Positions 1 through 8,600 of a stretch of DNA of 10,868 bases are shown piece by piece. This DNA is from Amoebophrya sp. AT5.2. Lineage: Eukaryota > Sar > Dinophyceae > Syndiniales > Amoebophryaceae. The notes beneath the pieces are model-generated. The model was not told where the DNA came from and made no database searches. It worked only from the letters and a program-made list of their open reading frames with translations. The stretch's first letter is position 1. The number at the start of each line of letters is the position of its first letter. The DNA is taken from contig RXOD01006238.1 of NCBI GenBank assembly GCA_005223375.1, forward strand, positions 1 through 10,868. Reading direction: 5' to 3'. The translations under genes and the position numbers were made by a program.

Positions 1-248
1 TGTGGAGTCTCTCCCTCTCTCTTGGTACTTCTAAATATAACTTTACTTCAACACGATGATAGATGCGAGAAAGACCGCACGCAATGAGTGGCGCGATGCA
101 CTCATCTGAAGTTTGTGCGTCGTTCTCCGCTGTTGTTAGGGGAACGATCATTGGAGGGTTCGCTTGCTTCTCTTGGTGGAGCGAAGAAAGCACACGGGTG
201 AAATGGTGCCAGTCCTCTCGCTGAAGAGTGTACTGTATCGATGCAATC
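1..248 (+). promoter_or_regulatory. 5' flank of the phosphatase gene
   Basis: This is non-coding or leader sequence before the first ATG of the phosphatase gene. A pyrimidine-rich tract (about 9-23) and an AT-rich, TATA-like TAAATATAA at 32-40 stand out against the GC-rich surroundings. It may hold the promoter, or the end of an intron following an exon outside the window; neither can be decided here. A short ORF (63-224) lies in the same frame as the gene and stops 24 bases before its ATG. Confidence 0.35.
63..224 (+). CDS. Possible upstream ORF or lost first exon, 53 aa
   Basis: A 53-codon ORF runs from ATG at 63 to TGA at 222-224. It is in the same frame as the phosphatase ORF, which is open again from the next codon and has its ATG at 249. 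The peptide has a short hydrophobic, Trp-containing middle and no family resemblance I can name. It could be an upstream ORF that limits translation of the main frame, a first coding exon joined through an unseen intron that removes the TGA, or chance. Only the shared frame and closeness to the gene argue for relevance. Confidence 0.2.
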   Translation: MRERPHAMSGAMHSSEVCASFSAVVRGTIIGGFACFSWWSEESTRVKWCQSSR

Positions 249-2288
249 ATGATTTCTGGTCTGGTGGCGGCGCCCCCCCCGCCGGCCAAAAAATTGTTCC
301 TGGAGCAGAATACTATACCGAAAGGCCAAAGGCCTCGCAAGCACAAGAAGAAGTTCGTTTCGAAGAGCAAAACAGTTGGTTACCCGAAGAAAAACATGGT
401 CTACCGCCACGGGCCCTCCAGCACCAGCTCGAACTCCGTCTCCGAGTACCAGCGGAGTTCGACATGGTGCTTGTCGTCCGGAGGCTCGCCGTCCGCGTCA
501 TCCAGCTGCCAACGGATTGTCCGCCGACGGATCGCCCGAGCTTCTCGCGCCGGAAAAAGGATCCCCCGCGCGGTTCTTTTGCAGCGAGTGGCAGCAGCTG
601 CTTCTACTGCGAAGATGTTTGTGGCTGCTGGTCTCCCTCTCACCCCTCTCCCGATGATGCCGAGCGCCACCTCGGAGCCCACTGCACTCGACAAGCCGAT
701 AGATGAGGCGGGATTCGACCAGCTGCTCCGCCACTACTGCAACGCCGACAAAGACTGGGGCCCGATCCCCGATCATAATTTCACGGAGAAGGTGACGAAA
801 TTGGTGTCGTTCATTCGCCATGGGGCGCGAGTCATGTGCTCCGGCGACCAATGGTCTGCGGAGGGGCGGTGCTGGGCCGGGGACGAAATCGAGTTCGACT
901 GCAGAAACGGAAGTGCTGGTGCCGAGAAAGAGAATGCTGGAGCGGAGGTCGTCGTGCCGGAAGTCGCGTTTTCCGGGCAGCGCTTCGTCGAGCTGCATCG
1001 GAAAGATGACATCACGAGCTCGAGCAGGTCCTCGAGAAGAAACAGCGACATGGGGAGGAATAAGCTGCAATCTCTCTACAATAGGAACAACTGGCGGGGT
1101 TCGTGCGGTTTGGGCGAAATGACCCCGGACGGGTACGAAATGCACCGGGCCAACGGCGACAGGTTTTTCGACGCGTATCCGGGTGTATTTCAAGTGCAAC
1201 ATCTTCCCGGAGGTGAACGTGAAAAAATTGCAGCAAGAAGTAGCCGATGGTTTCTCCGCTCCGACATTGACGCGTCTCTGCGCACGGTGCGCTCCGCGGA
1301 AACGTTGGCGGGGCGAATCTTGCACCGGATGCAAAAAGATCTCCCCGATCCTGACGAAGAAAGAACGGGGGCGGAAAAGCAAAAGATAAAGAGCGGTGGA
1401 GATAAAAACGAAGCGGTCGCGAAGGTGACGCTCGACGACCCTTTTTACAGCACGATGCAGCCGAACAGCAACGTGTGCCCGCGGATGGCGGACTTGGATC
1501 GGGAGTATTGGCAAGCACCCGAACGCAAAAAACTTCAACAACACTGGGACCAAACGGTGCGCCGATTACTGCAGGCTGAGCTGGGGGGCGTGGACGTGGT
1601 GCAGGGACGCAACCTGACGCTCGACGAGCACTACAGCATCTTCTCGGTGGGCGACTGCGTCTTTTCGCACCTGTGTCCCACCGTCGGCGCCGTCCCAGGG
1701 ACGACGAAGATTCCGTTCACCAATTCGACGCTGGCGAAGGCGTTTTCGTATCTCCCGGTGTACTTCGGGCCGAATTCGGATTATCCGAAACAACGCGTTG
1801 GTCCTTTGATCGCCGATGTGCTGGATGATCTGCGCGAGTCGGGCAAGAAGAACTTCTTTCTCTACTCCGGGCACGACACGGGACCGCTGGCGCCGCTGCT
1901 CGGGGCGCTGGACGTGGAAGATTTGGAGGAAGAATGGAGGTGGCCGCCGTTCGCTTCCTACATCAACTTCGAGTTCACGAGTGACGGCCTGGCGCGCGTG
2001 GTCTACGCCGGACGGGTCCTGAAAACAAAGCTGTGCAAGCGGAAAGGTACTACAGGTACTACAACAGGCACCAAAGGGCAGGAGAAACAGCAGTACGAGT
2101 ATGTTTGCGACGCGGCGGAGTTTCTGCGGAAACTGGAGCAGAAATTGGTGCCGAGCGAGGAAGAGTGCCGACAGCAGCCGGATGGAGCAGGCGAGGGCGA
2201 ATCGAAGACGGGCGGTGTCTCGAAGACCGAGGCGAACAGCTTGGTGTCGAGCAGCCCGGCGTCGGCGGAGGAATCCATACTGGAGTAG
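249..2288 (+). CDS. Histidine acid phosphatase (histidine phosphatase superfamily, branch 2)
   Basis: An uninterrupted 679-aa product counted from ATG 249; the frame is also open upstream to a GTG at 228. Family hallmarks appear in order. FIRHGAR at about residues 188-194 carries the catalytic His191 that is phosphorylated in this superfamily. GEMTPDGYEMH (about 289-299) matches the family's G-x-LT-x-x-G-x-x-Q segment. RSDIDASLRTVRSAE holds the conserved phosphate-binding Arg region. SGHDTGPL carries the proton-donor pair His542-Asp543, and WPPFASYINFEF (565-576) matches the WPPYAS-type segment after it. A Cys-containing C-terminal end follows, as in acid phosphatases of this branch. The enzyme should hydrolyse phosphomonoesters; the substrate cannot be read. 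Odd points: RHGAR is followed by Val-Met, where most branch-2 members have RHGxRxP. About 160 residues of Ser/Arg/Pro-rich sequence precede the domain, so translation could start at Met123 (ATG 615). Charged insertions and a Glu/Ser-rich tail lengthen it beyond the usual 400-500 aa. It has no introns, unlike the next gene. Confidence 0.85.
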   Translation: MISGLVAAPPPPAKKLFLEQNTIPKGQRPRKHKKKFVSKSKTVGYPKKNMVYRHGPSSTSSNSVSEYQRSSTWCLSSGGSPSASSSCQRIVRRRIARASRAGKRIPRAVLLQRVAAAASTAKMFVAAGLPLTPLPMMPSATSEPTALDKPIDEAGFDQLLRHYCNADKDWGPIPDHNFTEKVTKLVSFIRHGARVMCSGDQWSAEGRCWAGDEIEFDCRNGSAGAEKENAGAEVVVPEVAFSGQRFVELHRKDDITSSSRSSRRNSDMGRNKLQSLYNRNNWRGSCGLGEMTPDGYEMHRANGDRFFDAYPGVFQVQHLPGGEREKIAARSSRWFLRSDIDASLRTVRSAETLAGRILHRMQKDLPDPDEERTGAEKQKIKSGGDKNEAVAKVTLDDPFYSTMQPNSNVCPRMADLDREYWQAPERKKLQQHWDQTVRRLLQAELGGVDVVQGRNLTLDEHYSIFSVGDCVFSHLCPTVGAVPGTTKIPFTNSTLAKAFSYLPVYFGPNSDYPKQRVGPLIADVLDDLRESGKKNFFLYSGHDTGPLAPLLGALDVEDLEEEWRWPPFASYINFEFTSDGLARVVYAGRVLKTKLCKRKGTTGTTTGTKGQEKQQYEYVCDAAEFLRKLEQKLVPSEEECRQQPDGAGEGESKTGGVSKTEANSLVSSSPASAEESILE

Positions 2289-2634
2289 GAGACCACAGGC
2301 ACAGACCTCAGACACTACACTACAGATCGATTCATTGATTTGTCTTTATGTGGTGCTGCTCCGGGTCGATTGCTGGGTTTTGCTTGTTACGTTGTACTTT
2401 TGCATTCCTTATTTCTTGCGGTGGATCATCTTCCATCTATCAGCGGACAATCAATTTCGCGGGCCGGACGTTGTACCGTTTTGAGGTGGATTATTCGTGC
2501 CCTCCGTTCTGGAGTGTTCCAGAACCGCGAGAAAAAGTTCTTCTCGTTGATCCTGTTGTTTGTCGTGTTGTCGTGCCAGTGTCTTTTGCTTTGTCCTCGC
2601 GGTCGACGGCTACAGGTGCAAGAACGAAAAGAAG
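2289..2634 (+). other. Intergenic region and likely 5' UTR of the large gene
   Basis: This stretch of about 346 bases separates the phosphatase stop codon from the proposed start of the next gene. It is richer in T than the coding regions and holds no convincing gene. All three forward frames are open for parts of it. One frame (about 2444-2637) would encode a plausible peptide, but it reaches the donor at 2638 in phase 2, which fits no acceptor of the next exon. No clear polyadenylation signal or promoter motif is visible. Confidence 0.4.
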
Positions 2635-2637
2635 ATG
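2635..2637 (+). CDS. Proposed start codon at the very end of exon 1
   Basis: ATG is followed at once by a strong donor, GTAAGT. The context before it, AAAGAAG, is a favourable purine-rich start context. Only this placement makes the donor at 2638 phase 0, which is the phase required by the acceptors before the next open exon (3068 or 3071). In this frame the preceding in-frame stop is around 2548 and no other ATG lies between. It is a model, not proof; the true start could lie in an exon I failed to see. Confidence 0.4.
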
Positions 2638-5600
2638 GTAAGTAATCGTCGGTGCTTGTTTCTTCTCAACTCCCTGCTAAAGTTTGCTTCTTCCCTGGTG
2701 CTGGTCTTACGTGGTGATGTACGTAGTAAGAGATAGTACCGATCGTAAATATGATCCTTCTCCGCGGCAGTACGAATGCAATCGCTTTCTTCTGCTTGTC
2801 GTCTTTTAAGAGGTACAATCATGCAACATTAGTCGCTTCGCCCAGTCGGCCTCGCTCAGTTCGAACATAATATGAGTTCGGAAGAAGAAGGTCGCTTATT
2901 TGTGCTTTGCATTCTTCTTGCTGCTACCTACTGACCGTCGTCTTGCTACCATCTACTCTGCGTCTGCCCGCCGCGGCCGCCGTATCGATCGGGCGCTTGC
3001 TACTTGGCGGCAAGGTGTTTGGTCTTCCAGCAAATAAATCGGCAACGGCGCACACGACTTTCACAAGCAGGAGCTCGAGGTGGAGGTGCCGAGAGAGGCT
3101 CCTTCGTTCTGGATCTCTTGTCCGGTCTCCGCGGCGAAGGGCCTCGCCGCGGGCAGCGACTTCATTGTTTTTTCCGGTATAACGGTTGTTCCTCGTTTTC
3201 GCCGAATGATGCTGCCGTGTCCGGCAAAGCTTCGGGACTTTCTGTCGGCCAAAGTGCACGAACCTTTCGCACCCGAGCACATCCGCCGGAAACTCTGCAA
3301 AAACGTCCTAGGCATCGATCCGCGGTACTACTTTTAAGCTACTTATATCAAGTTGTAGTATTTCTCTTTGTCTTTCTGCACCAGGAGCAGGTTGTAATTG
3401 TATCGTTAGTCTCAGTACGTACAGTTTGTCCGTTGATCTTCGAGTAGTAACAGTTGTAAGTTAGGTTGAGTCTTCACGAAGCACCACCAATGAATAGAGG
3501 AAGTAGAAGGAGTAGGAGGACCTCCGCTGGTAATTTATATATTATGCTGTAAGCTTTTTACTGAACATCCGTCCTATCAGGTGCCACGAGGACGTGGGCG
3601 TCGGGTTCGTGGAAGAGTACACACGAACTGCTTACCCCCTCGATGTACAACACGCGAGTACGACGAAAAACCCGTTACCGCGAGTTGAACCTGATGAACA
3701 GCAGCAGCAAGAGCAGCAGGAGCAGCAGCAGTCGGTCTACCTCCTCCGAGTTCCCCCGGCTGTGCCACTGCTGGGTCGGGTGGACGCAGATGTGGCTGAC
3801 GGGATGGAGGACGCTGACGTTTGGGTCGTAGACGTTCACCGCGGGACGCTATCGCCAATCCGTCTTTCGCAGAGTTCTGAAATTACGTACGAAGGCGCAA
3901 TCGATTTCGATCGCAAAAAACGACGGGCGTTGAAGATCGTTGTCGATGCCGAAACTGCCTGCGAAATTGACAGACGTGGTCAAGAAATCGCGATCAACAG
4001 TACGGACGGGGTAAGTACTGTTTGTTTATTCAGCTTGCTTCTCAATCTCAGGCTCAGCATCCTGATTTAATTGATCTAATTATGGTCATCTCGTCATCGT
4101 CTCTCATGCAGATACGTCAGAAGATCCAGCACTGTTTTCAAAGCCGAGCGAAGGGTCTGAAGCACTGGCGGCCCCTGCTCGTGCCCCTTCTCGTCGGAGG
4201 CGGAGGTGGGAGTGGTCGATCCCCAGGTACAACTTCTGCAGCTGGTCCTCCGAGACCGAGCAGGCCGCCTGGTCCTCCTCTGTCTGGATCACCACGTCAG
4301 GATCACCCGCCTGAGCAAGATGGACCTTTCCGACTCGCGATCAGCCGCAACACGGTTTCTGACTTCGTCTTGGACCCAACCGACCAAACTCTCCTCCTGC
4401 TGAGCGGGAAAAGCAGCTGCCTCGATGCGGGAGTCCTCTTGCAGGCAGCAGCGGAGGGGGAGCAGGAACACGAACAAAGTCCCGCGGCGAAAAACGACTT
4501 TGCAGGAGCAGCTGCGGATGGGGCTGGGGGTCTCGGCGGGGGTAAAAGCAAAAACCGCGGCAAAGACGACGACGACGCGTCGATCATCGACTGGTGCGGC
4601 TATTCAAATTCATATTCGACGGTCCATTCATTTCCCTTCACCTAAAACGAAAAACAAAAATGGGTACTATCGTGACTATCGAATCGATTGATCTCCATTT
4701 AGCTCCAATCGAATACCAATTTCGAATCGCTTCAGGTTACCGTCCGGCGTGCTCGACTGTCTGTGGTCGAACTACTTGGCTCCGACTGCCTCTTTCCTCG
4801 CCAGCACGTCGTCGATGTCTTTGTCCAGCGTGGCGGACGATGAGCGGTCGGAATCGCCCCCGGTGAGGACAAAGCCCCCGCTGTACACCGGCAAGATGTA
4901 CGAGGAGCTCGCCAAAATGGTCGACTTGGCGTTTCTGGAATCCCTCTCCGCCTGTCTGATGCAGTTCCCCGGGATCGTCGGGACGAAGTTTAGGTTCGGG
5001 GGGTACAGGACCAGGTGGTAAGGGGTCCTCGGGGTCGGCGATCTATTGGTCCTGGTATTGCAATTGCGATTGGCTGCTGTAGGCTGCGGATTCATTTCCA
5101 ATGGGTCTGCCAAACGCGGATAGCCGCTTTTCTGTCCTTTGCCTTTCGCGAAGCTCTTCCGCGGACAACCAAAGCAGGGGGCCCCGAAGACCCCCTGCCC
5201 CAAGATCAAGAGTTGCAGTAAATATTTTACCACGTCGTAGGTACCCGTGCCTATTTTTTTACCAACTGGTCGTCCGCCCGCCATAAAATTACACAGCGGC
5301 GATGATGAGACACACAGAGGGAAGATGGGTTTCCGGGAGTTTTGTAGAGAATACAGCACGACGGATACATGGAACACGTACTCGATGATCTTCAACTGGT
5401 CCGAAAAAGACCTACTCGACGCGCTCCTGGCCTCCGTCGTCACGGAACCAGACCAGGCGAAAGGTACTTGGTTATGGTTCCGAGCTAGTACGACAAGATT
5501 GCTCAGCCTCAGAGTCAGACTGGCGATGAATAAGAATAAACTACTAGCACCAGCTACAATCAAATTCAAATTCAAAATTTTATTGATTTTCTGTACTTTT

Positions 5601-8600
5601 TCATTCGGCCCCTTTTTTGACCCATTTCTTCGAAACCACAGGAAGCATGGCCAGCCCGCGGGGCGGAGGAGAGGACTGTGGTGCAATCCGGAGCCAGCGG
5701 CTGCAGTCTTTTCTGCGCGTGTCGCACCTAGCCAGATCCCCCTCGCCGGAGTCGCGCGACACACCCAACCTCACCACGCCAAACCTCAGGAACAGTATTA
5801 TCATCTTAGTCTTGCTCGCCTTGCTCTACACTGACTCACTGGTAGTGACCCTGGGTCCCACTTGTACGTCTACGCACTCCACTCCAGGCGAACATCTGTC
5901 CTCGCGCGGCGGGGCTGCAGCCGGCGCCGAGATCTCGTCCAAGGAAGCTCGCCACCACCAGCTGAATTCCCACGGCCACAGTGGGCGTCACCAGCGGCGG
6001 AAGTCCAAGCGGCAAAGCTCCAGCCCGATGGTGGAGGACCACGAAAGGCTCGAAAGTCAGAAAAAAACTTCCCGCCGCCGAAATTCGAAGCAGATGATGA
6101 GCATGAGTGGCAGAAACACGGTAAATTACGGTTCTGCTGCCTCGGTCGAAGGCTCTCCGTTCGGGTTGAACTACGACCAGCAGCAGATGATGTCCCAACG
6201 GCAGCAGCAGATGATGTACCACGACGACCACGAAACCTACCGGAGGGCAACTACTACTACGTTCGATCCTCGTGCCTCGCGGACGTCTTCTGCGGCGTCG
6301 CTCGGAGGAGCGGCCGGCGGAACTGGACACGCGCCTGCAATAAATCCTTCCTCCGAGGACCAAAATGTCAGACAAGAAGACTCCTATGAGGAGCACTCTG
6401 TGCCAGTTTCCTTCACGAAGCAGGACTGGCACCGGCGACCGACTGTCGAGAACGTTCTGCTGCTTCTCGAGGCCTTCGTGAACTATAGGCGATGGGACCA
6501 GGAGCGATGGTAAGCGGCTAAGTGGTAAAAAATTATTTACTTCATGAGACTCTCCTCTCCGCGCCAGTGGCTCACTTCCCTACCGGCGCCCCTACTCCAA
6601 GCAATGGGGCACCTCTGAAGCCGCCCGGCGCAGCGCCTTAACGCAGTCGCCACAGTAAGTTGACTACAACTACAAATGCCGTATAGCTTACCACCTCCTG
6701 GCCCCACCTTCATAAAGTCCACGCCTGGGTTGCAACTGCAGTCCCTCGTGATGCAAGCGTCGAAAAACGCGAGCTTCTGCTGCACCTACGCCGCGGAACT
6801 GTATGTGTGGCACATCCACCGGCGGATATGCCTGGTGCTGGACAGGCTTTCGAGGCTTTTCGACCACCACCCGACCAGTGCTTGCCAGGAGCGGCCGCTG
6901 CAACACACAAAGAACGACAGCATTCCAAGGCTCCCGATCATCCGGTCCGGACCGCAGTCGATTCCGACGAGTGCGAGTGCTGTCGTCGAAAGCGCGCCCT
7001 CTCCTGCGTCAACGGCGTTGTTCCAAGGCGGTGGAGAGTCTTCCGGGAAAACGGCGACATCGCCCGCCCCGACGGCCGGTGCCAGTATCAGTAGGTCCAT
7101 CGCCAGCCACAGCCTGGGAACAGTTATAGCCAACAAGAACCAACCTAGGACCTCGGCTACGCACGCGTCGGTCCAGGGGATCACCTTGCTCGCGCGGTTC
7201 GCGAAGAATTATGGCGTCGCGCTCACGCAGGCCTCGCTCGTGCACGATGTGGAGTTTTACAAGCGGTTTCTGCCGTCGCTGACCACGTTGTGCACGCAGA
7301 CGATCGTGGAAGTGCTGGAGCCGCAGGTGCGGGCGCTGGTAAACAGCATGGAAGTAGTGAAAGAAGATGTCCTCGCGAGCTATGGTGAAGAGGGGGTTAA
7401 GTTGGTAAGTGGGGGTTAAGGGGCACTGTGAAGGGCGGTCTTGTTTTGTCCGTGGGCGCGAGGCGAAGGGAGCGATGATCCACTTAGGAAGAAGAGGAAA
7501 GAAGTGGTAGGGGAAAGCCACTATACTAGCATGGTGCTCGGAGTAGGACCTGAAAGCAAGGCAAAAGGGTGGCGATTTGTCGGCAGCCTTATGGTGCAGG
7601 ACTGCCAGTCCTGCCGACGGTGAAAATGAATATCAATATGAAAATGAATATGAAAGGTAGCCGCCCCTTTGGTGCTACTAGTGTTGCAGTCCGAGACCTC
7701 TTACTCTTAGTATAGTACAACTTCCCGGCTACTTACCAACTGTTCCCGCCATACGAGCTTCAACTCGTGGGGCGGTGGTGTCGTGGCGGGGCAGCAGTGG
7801 GGTGTCGGGGGAAGTTCGGCGTCGTTTGGACATATGATGAGTAACGGGCAGCAGACGAATAACAATAACAACCATACGAGCAACTACAACAGTGCTGCTC
7901 TCTCCTCGCCACTGTTTGCGACAAGCATGTCTTCCTCCTCGTCGTTCGGGTCGCTACACCCGCCGCTAGCAGCCAGCACGGCCGCGGCAGGTCACCAGCA
8001 GCCGGCCTCGATTTACCCGGGACAGCATCTGAACTTCCGCGAAATGGGCGGTGGTGCGAACGGACGAACTTCAACTTTCGGTTTGGGAAACCACGGATCA
8101 TACGGGGGAATGAGAAGGACTTTTTCAAGCGAGAAGCTGGTCCAGAACTACTTGAATTACCCGTCGGAGCACTCGCTTGGTTTCCAGCAGCACCAACATC
8201 AAAATTCGGCGGGCGCGTCTTCTTGCGGCCGCCAGCTGCTGCAAGGATTGCTGGCCGCGACCAGTGCCGGCTCCTTCTCCCCTCTGTACACAACAGGCCC
8301 CGTGGATCTGTTCACGCTTATCGATAGCGCTCTCAGCATGTATGGGCAGCACGATTTTGTCGTGCACGCCCTTGGCGAGGTCATTGAGAGGTACTGCGAG
8401 TTGGTTCTGCAGCACTGCAATTGTCTGGGAACCTTGGGCGGCGCTGAAAGCCAACGGCAGGGGGGTTCAACAACGCGTGAGGGGCTGGAGCACATGCTGT
8501 TGCTGGTGGCTATGCTAAACGACGTCTCGCGAATCGCGAGTTCCTCGCTGCAGAAAGAAGCCGTAGTACTGCAAGCGTTCGACTCGGACACGGACTCGGA

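Larger units (their letters stand above)
6498..6701 (+). repeat. Terminal inverted repeat overlapping both splice sites of intron 7
   Basis: The left arm is 6498-6515 (CCAGGAGCGATGGTAAGC) and the right arm 6686-6701 (GCTTACCACCTCCTGG). As reverse complements they pair over 8 and 7 bases around a small internal loop. The donor and acceptor come to lie almost opposite each other in the paired structure. Confidence 0.8.
7405..7710 (+). other. Intron 8 (phase 0, about 306 bp), inverted-repeat flanked
   Basis: The donor is GTAAGT. I prefer the acceptor CTCTTACTCTTAG|TAT at 7710 for its pyrimidine tract and phase 0. Two other phase 0 acceptors, at 7794 and 7797 (GGGGCAGCAG|TGG), are also possible and would put the right inverted-repeat arm inside the intron. 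The intron contains a palindrome, an 18-nt-period repeat and G/A-rich sequence. Confidence 0.65.
7400..7741 (+). repeat. Terminal inverted repeat at intron 8
   Basis: AGTTGGTAAGT at 7400-7410 (five exonic bases plus the donor) is a perfect 11-nt reverse complement of ACTTACCAACT at 7731-7741. Similarity fades on both sides, with scattered G and A matches. The right arm is 20 nt past the preferred acceptor, or inside the intron if 7794/7797 is used. Confidence 0.75.

Noticed and set aside
402..416. A second RHG-type motif (YRHGP) in the phosphatase N-terminus
   Set aside because: It lies in low-complexity sequence about 135 residues before the true RHGAR, without the surrounding beta-strand pattern or downstream partners.
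164..706. 180-codon plus-strand ORF overlapping the phosphatase N-terminus
   Set aside because: It is in another frame, Arg/Pro-rich, has no motif, and is covered by the phosphatase frame.
1267..1310. No location implied: idea that the large protein is an exocyst or related tethering subunit, based on residues 1267-1350 and 1768-1940
   Set aside because: The resemblance is only in helical pattern. I could not match any signature motif, so it is left as unknown.
498..1553. 351-codon open frame on the minus strand opposite the phosphatase
   Set aside because: It lies antisense to a gene with clear family motifs, is Arg/His/Pro-rich and shows no domain. Long antisense frames are common in GC-rich coding DNA.
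2348..2641. 97-codon ORF before the large gene, with a protein-like second half
   Set aside because: It reaches the donor at 2638 in phase 2, and no phase 2 acceptor leads into the next exon without creating a stop. It could still be real if an exon was missed in 2638-3067.
2859..2866. GTTCGAAC resembling a tRNA T-loop
   Set aside because: No matching acceptor, D or anticodon stems can be found around it. It is simply an 8-nt palindrome.
3385..3580. Possible extra exon after the CACCAG acceptor at 3384
   Set aside because: Stops appear soon in the forward frames, no good donor follows, and a single intron 3325-3580 joins in phase 2 cleanly.
4772..5764. 330-codon open frame on the minus strand across exons 5-7
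   Set aside because: It crosses exons and introns of the plus-strand gene whose splice phases agree, has no recognisable domain, and its composition changes with the underlying exons and introns.
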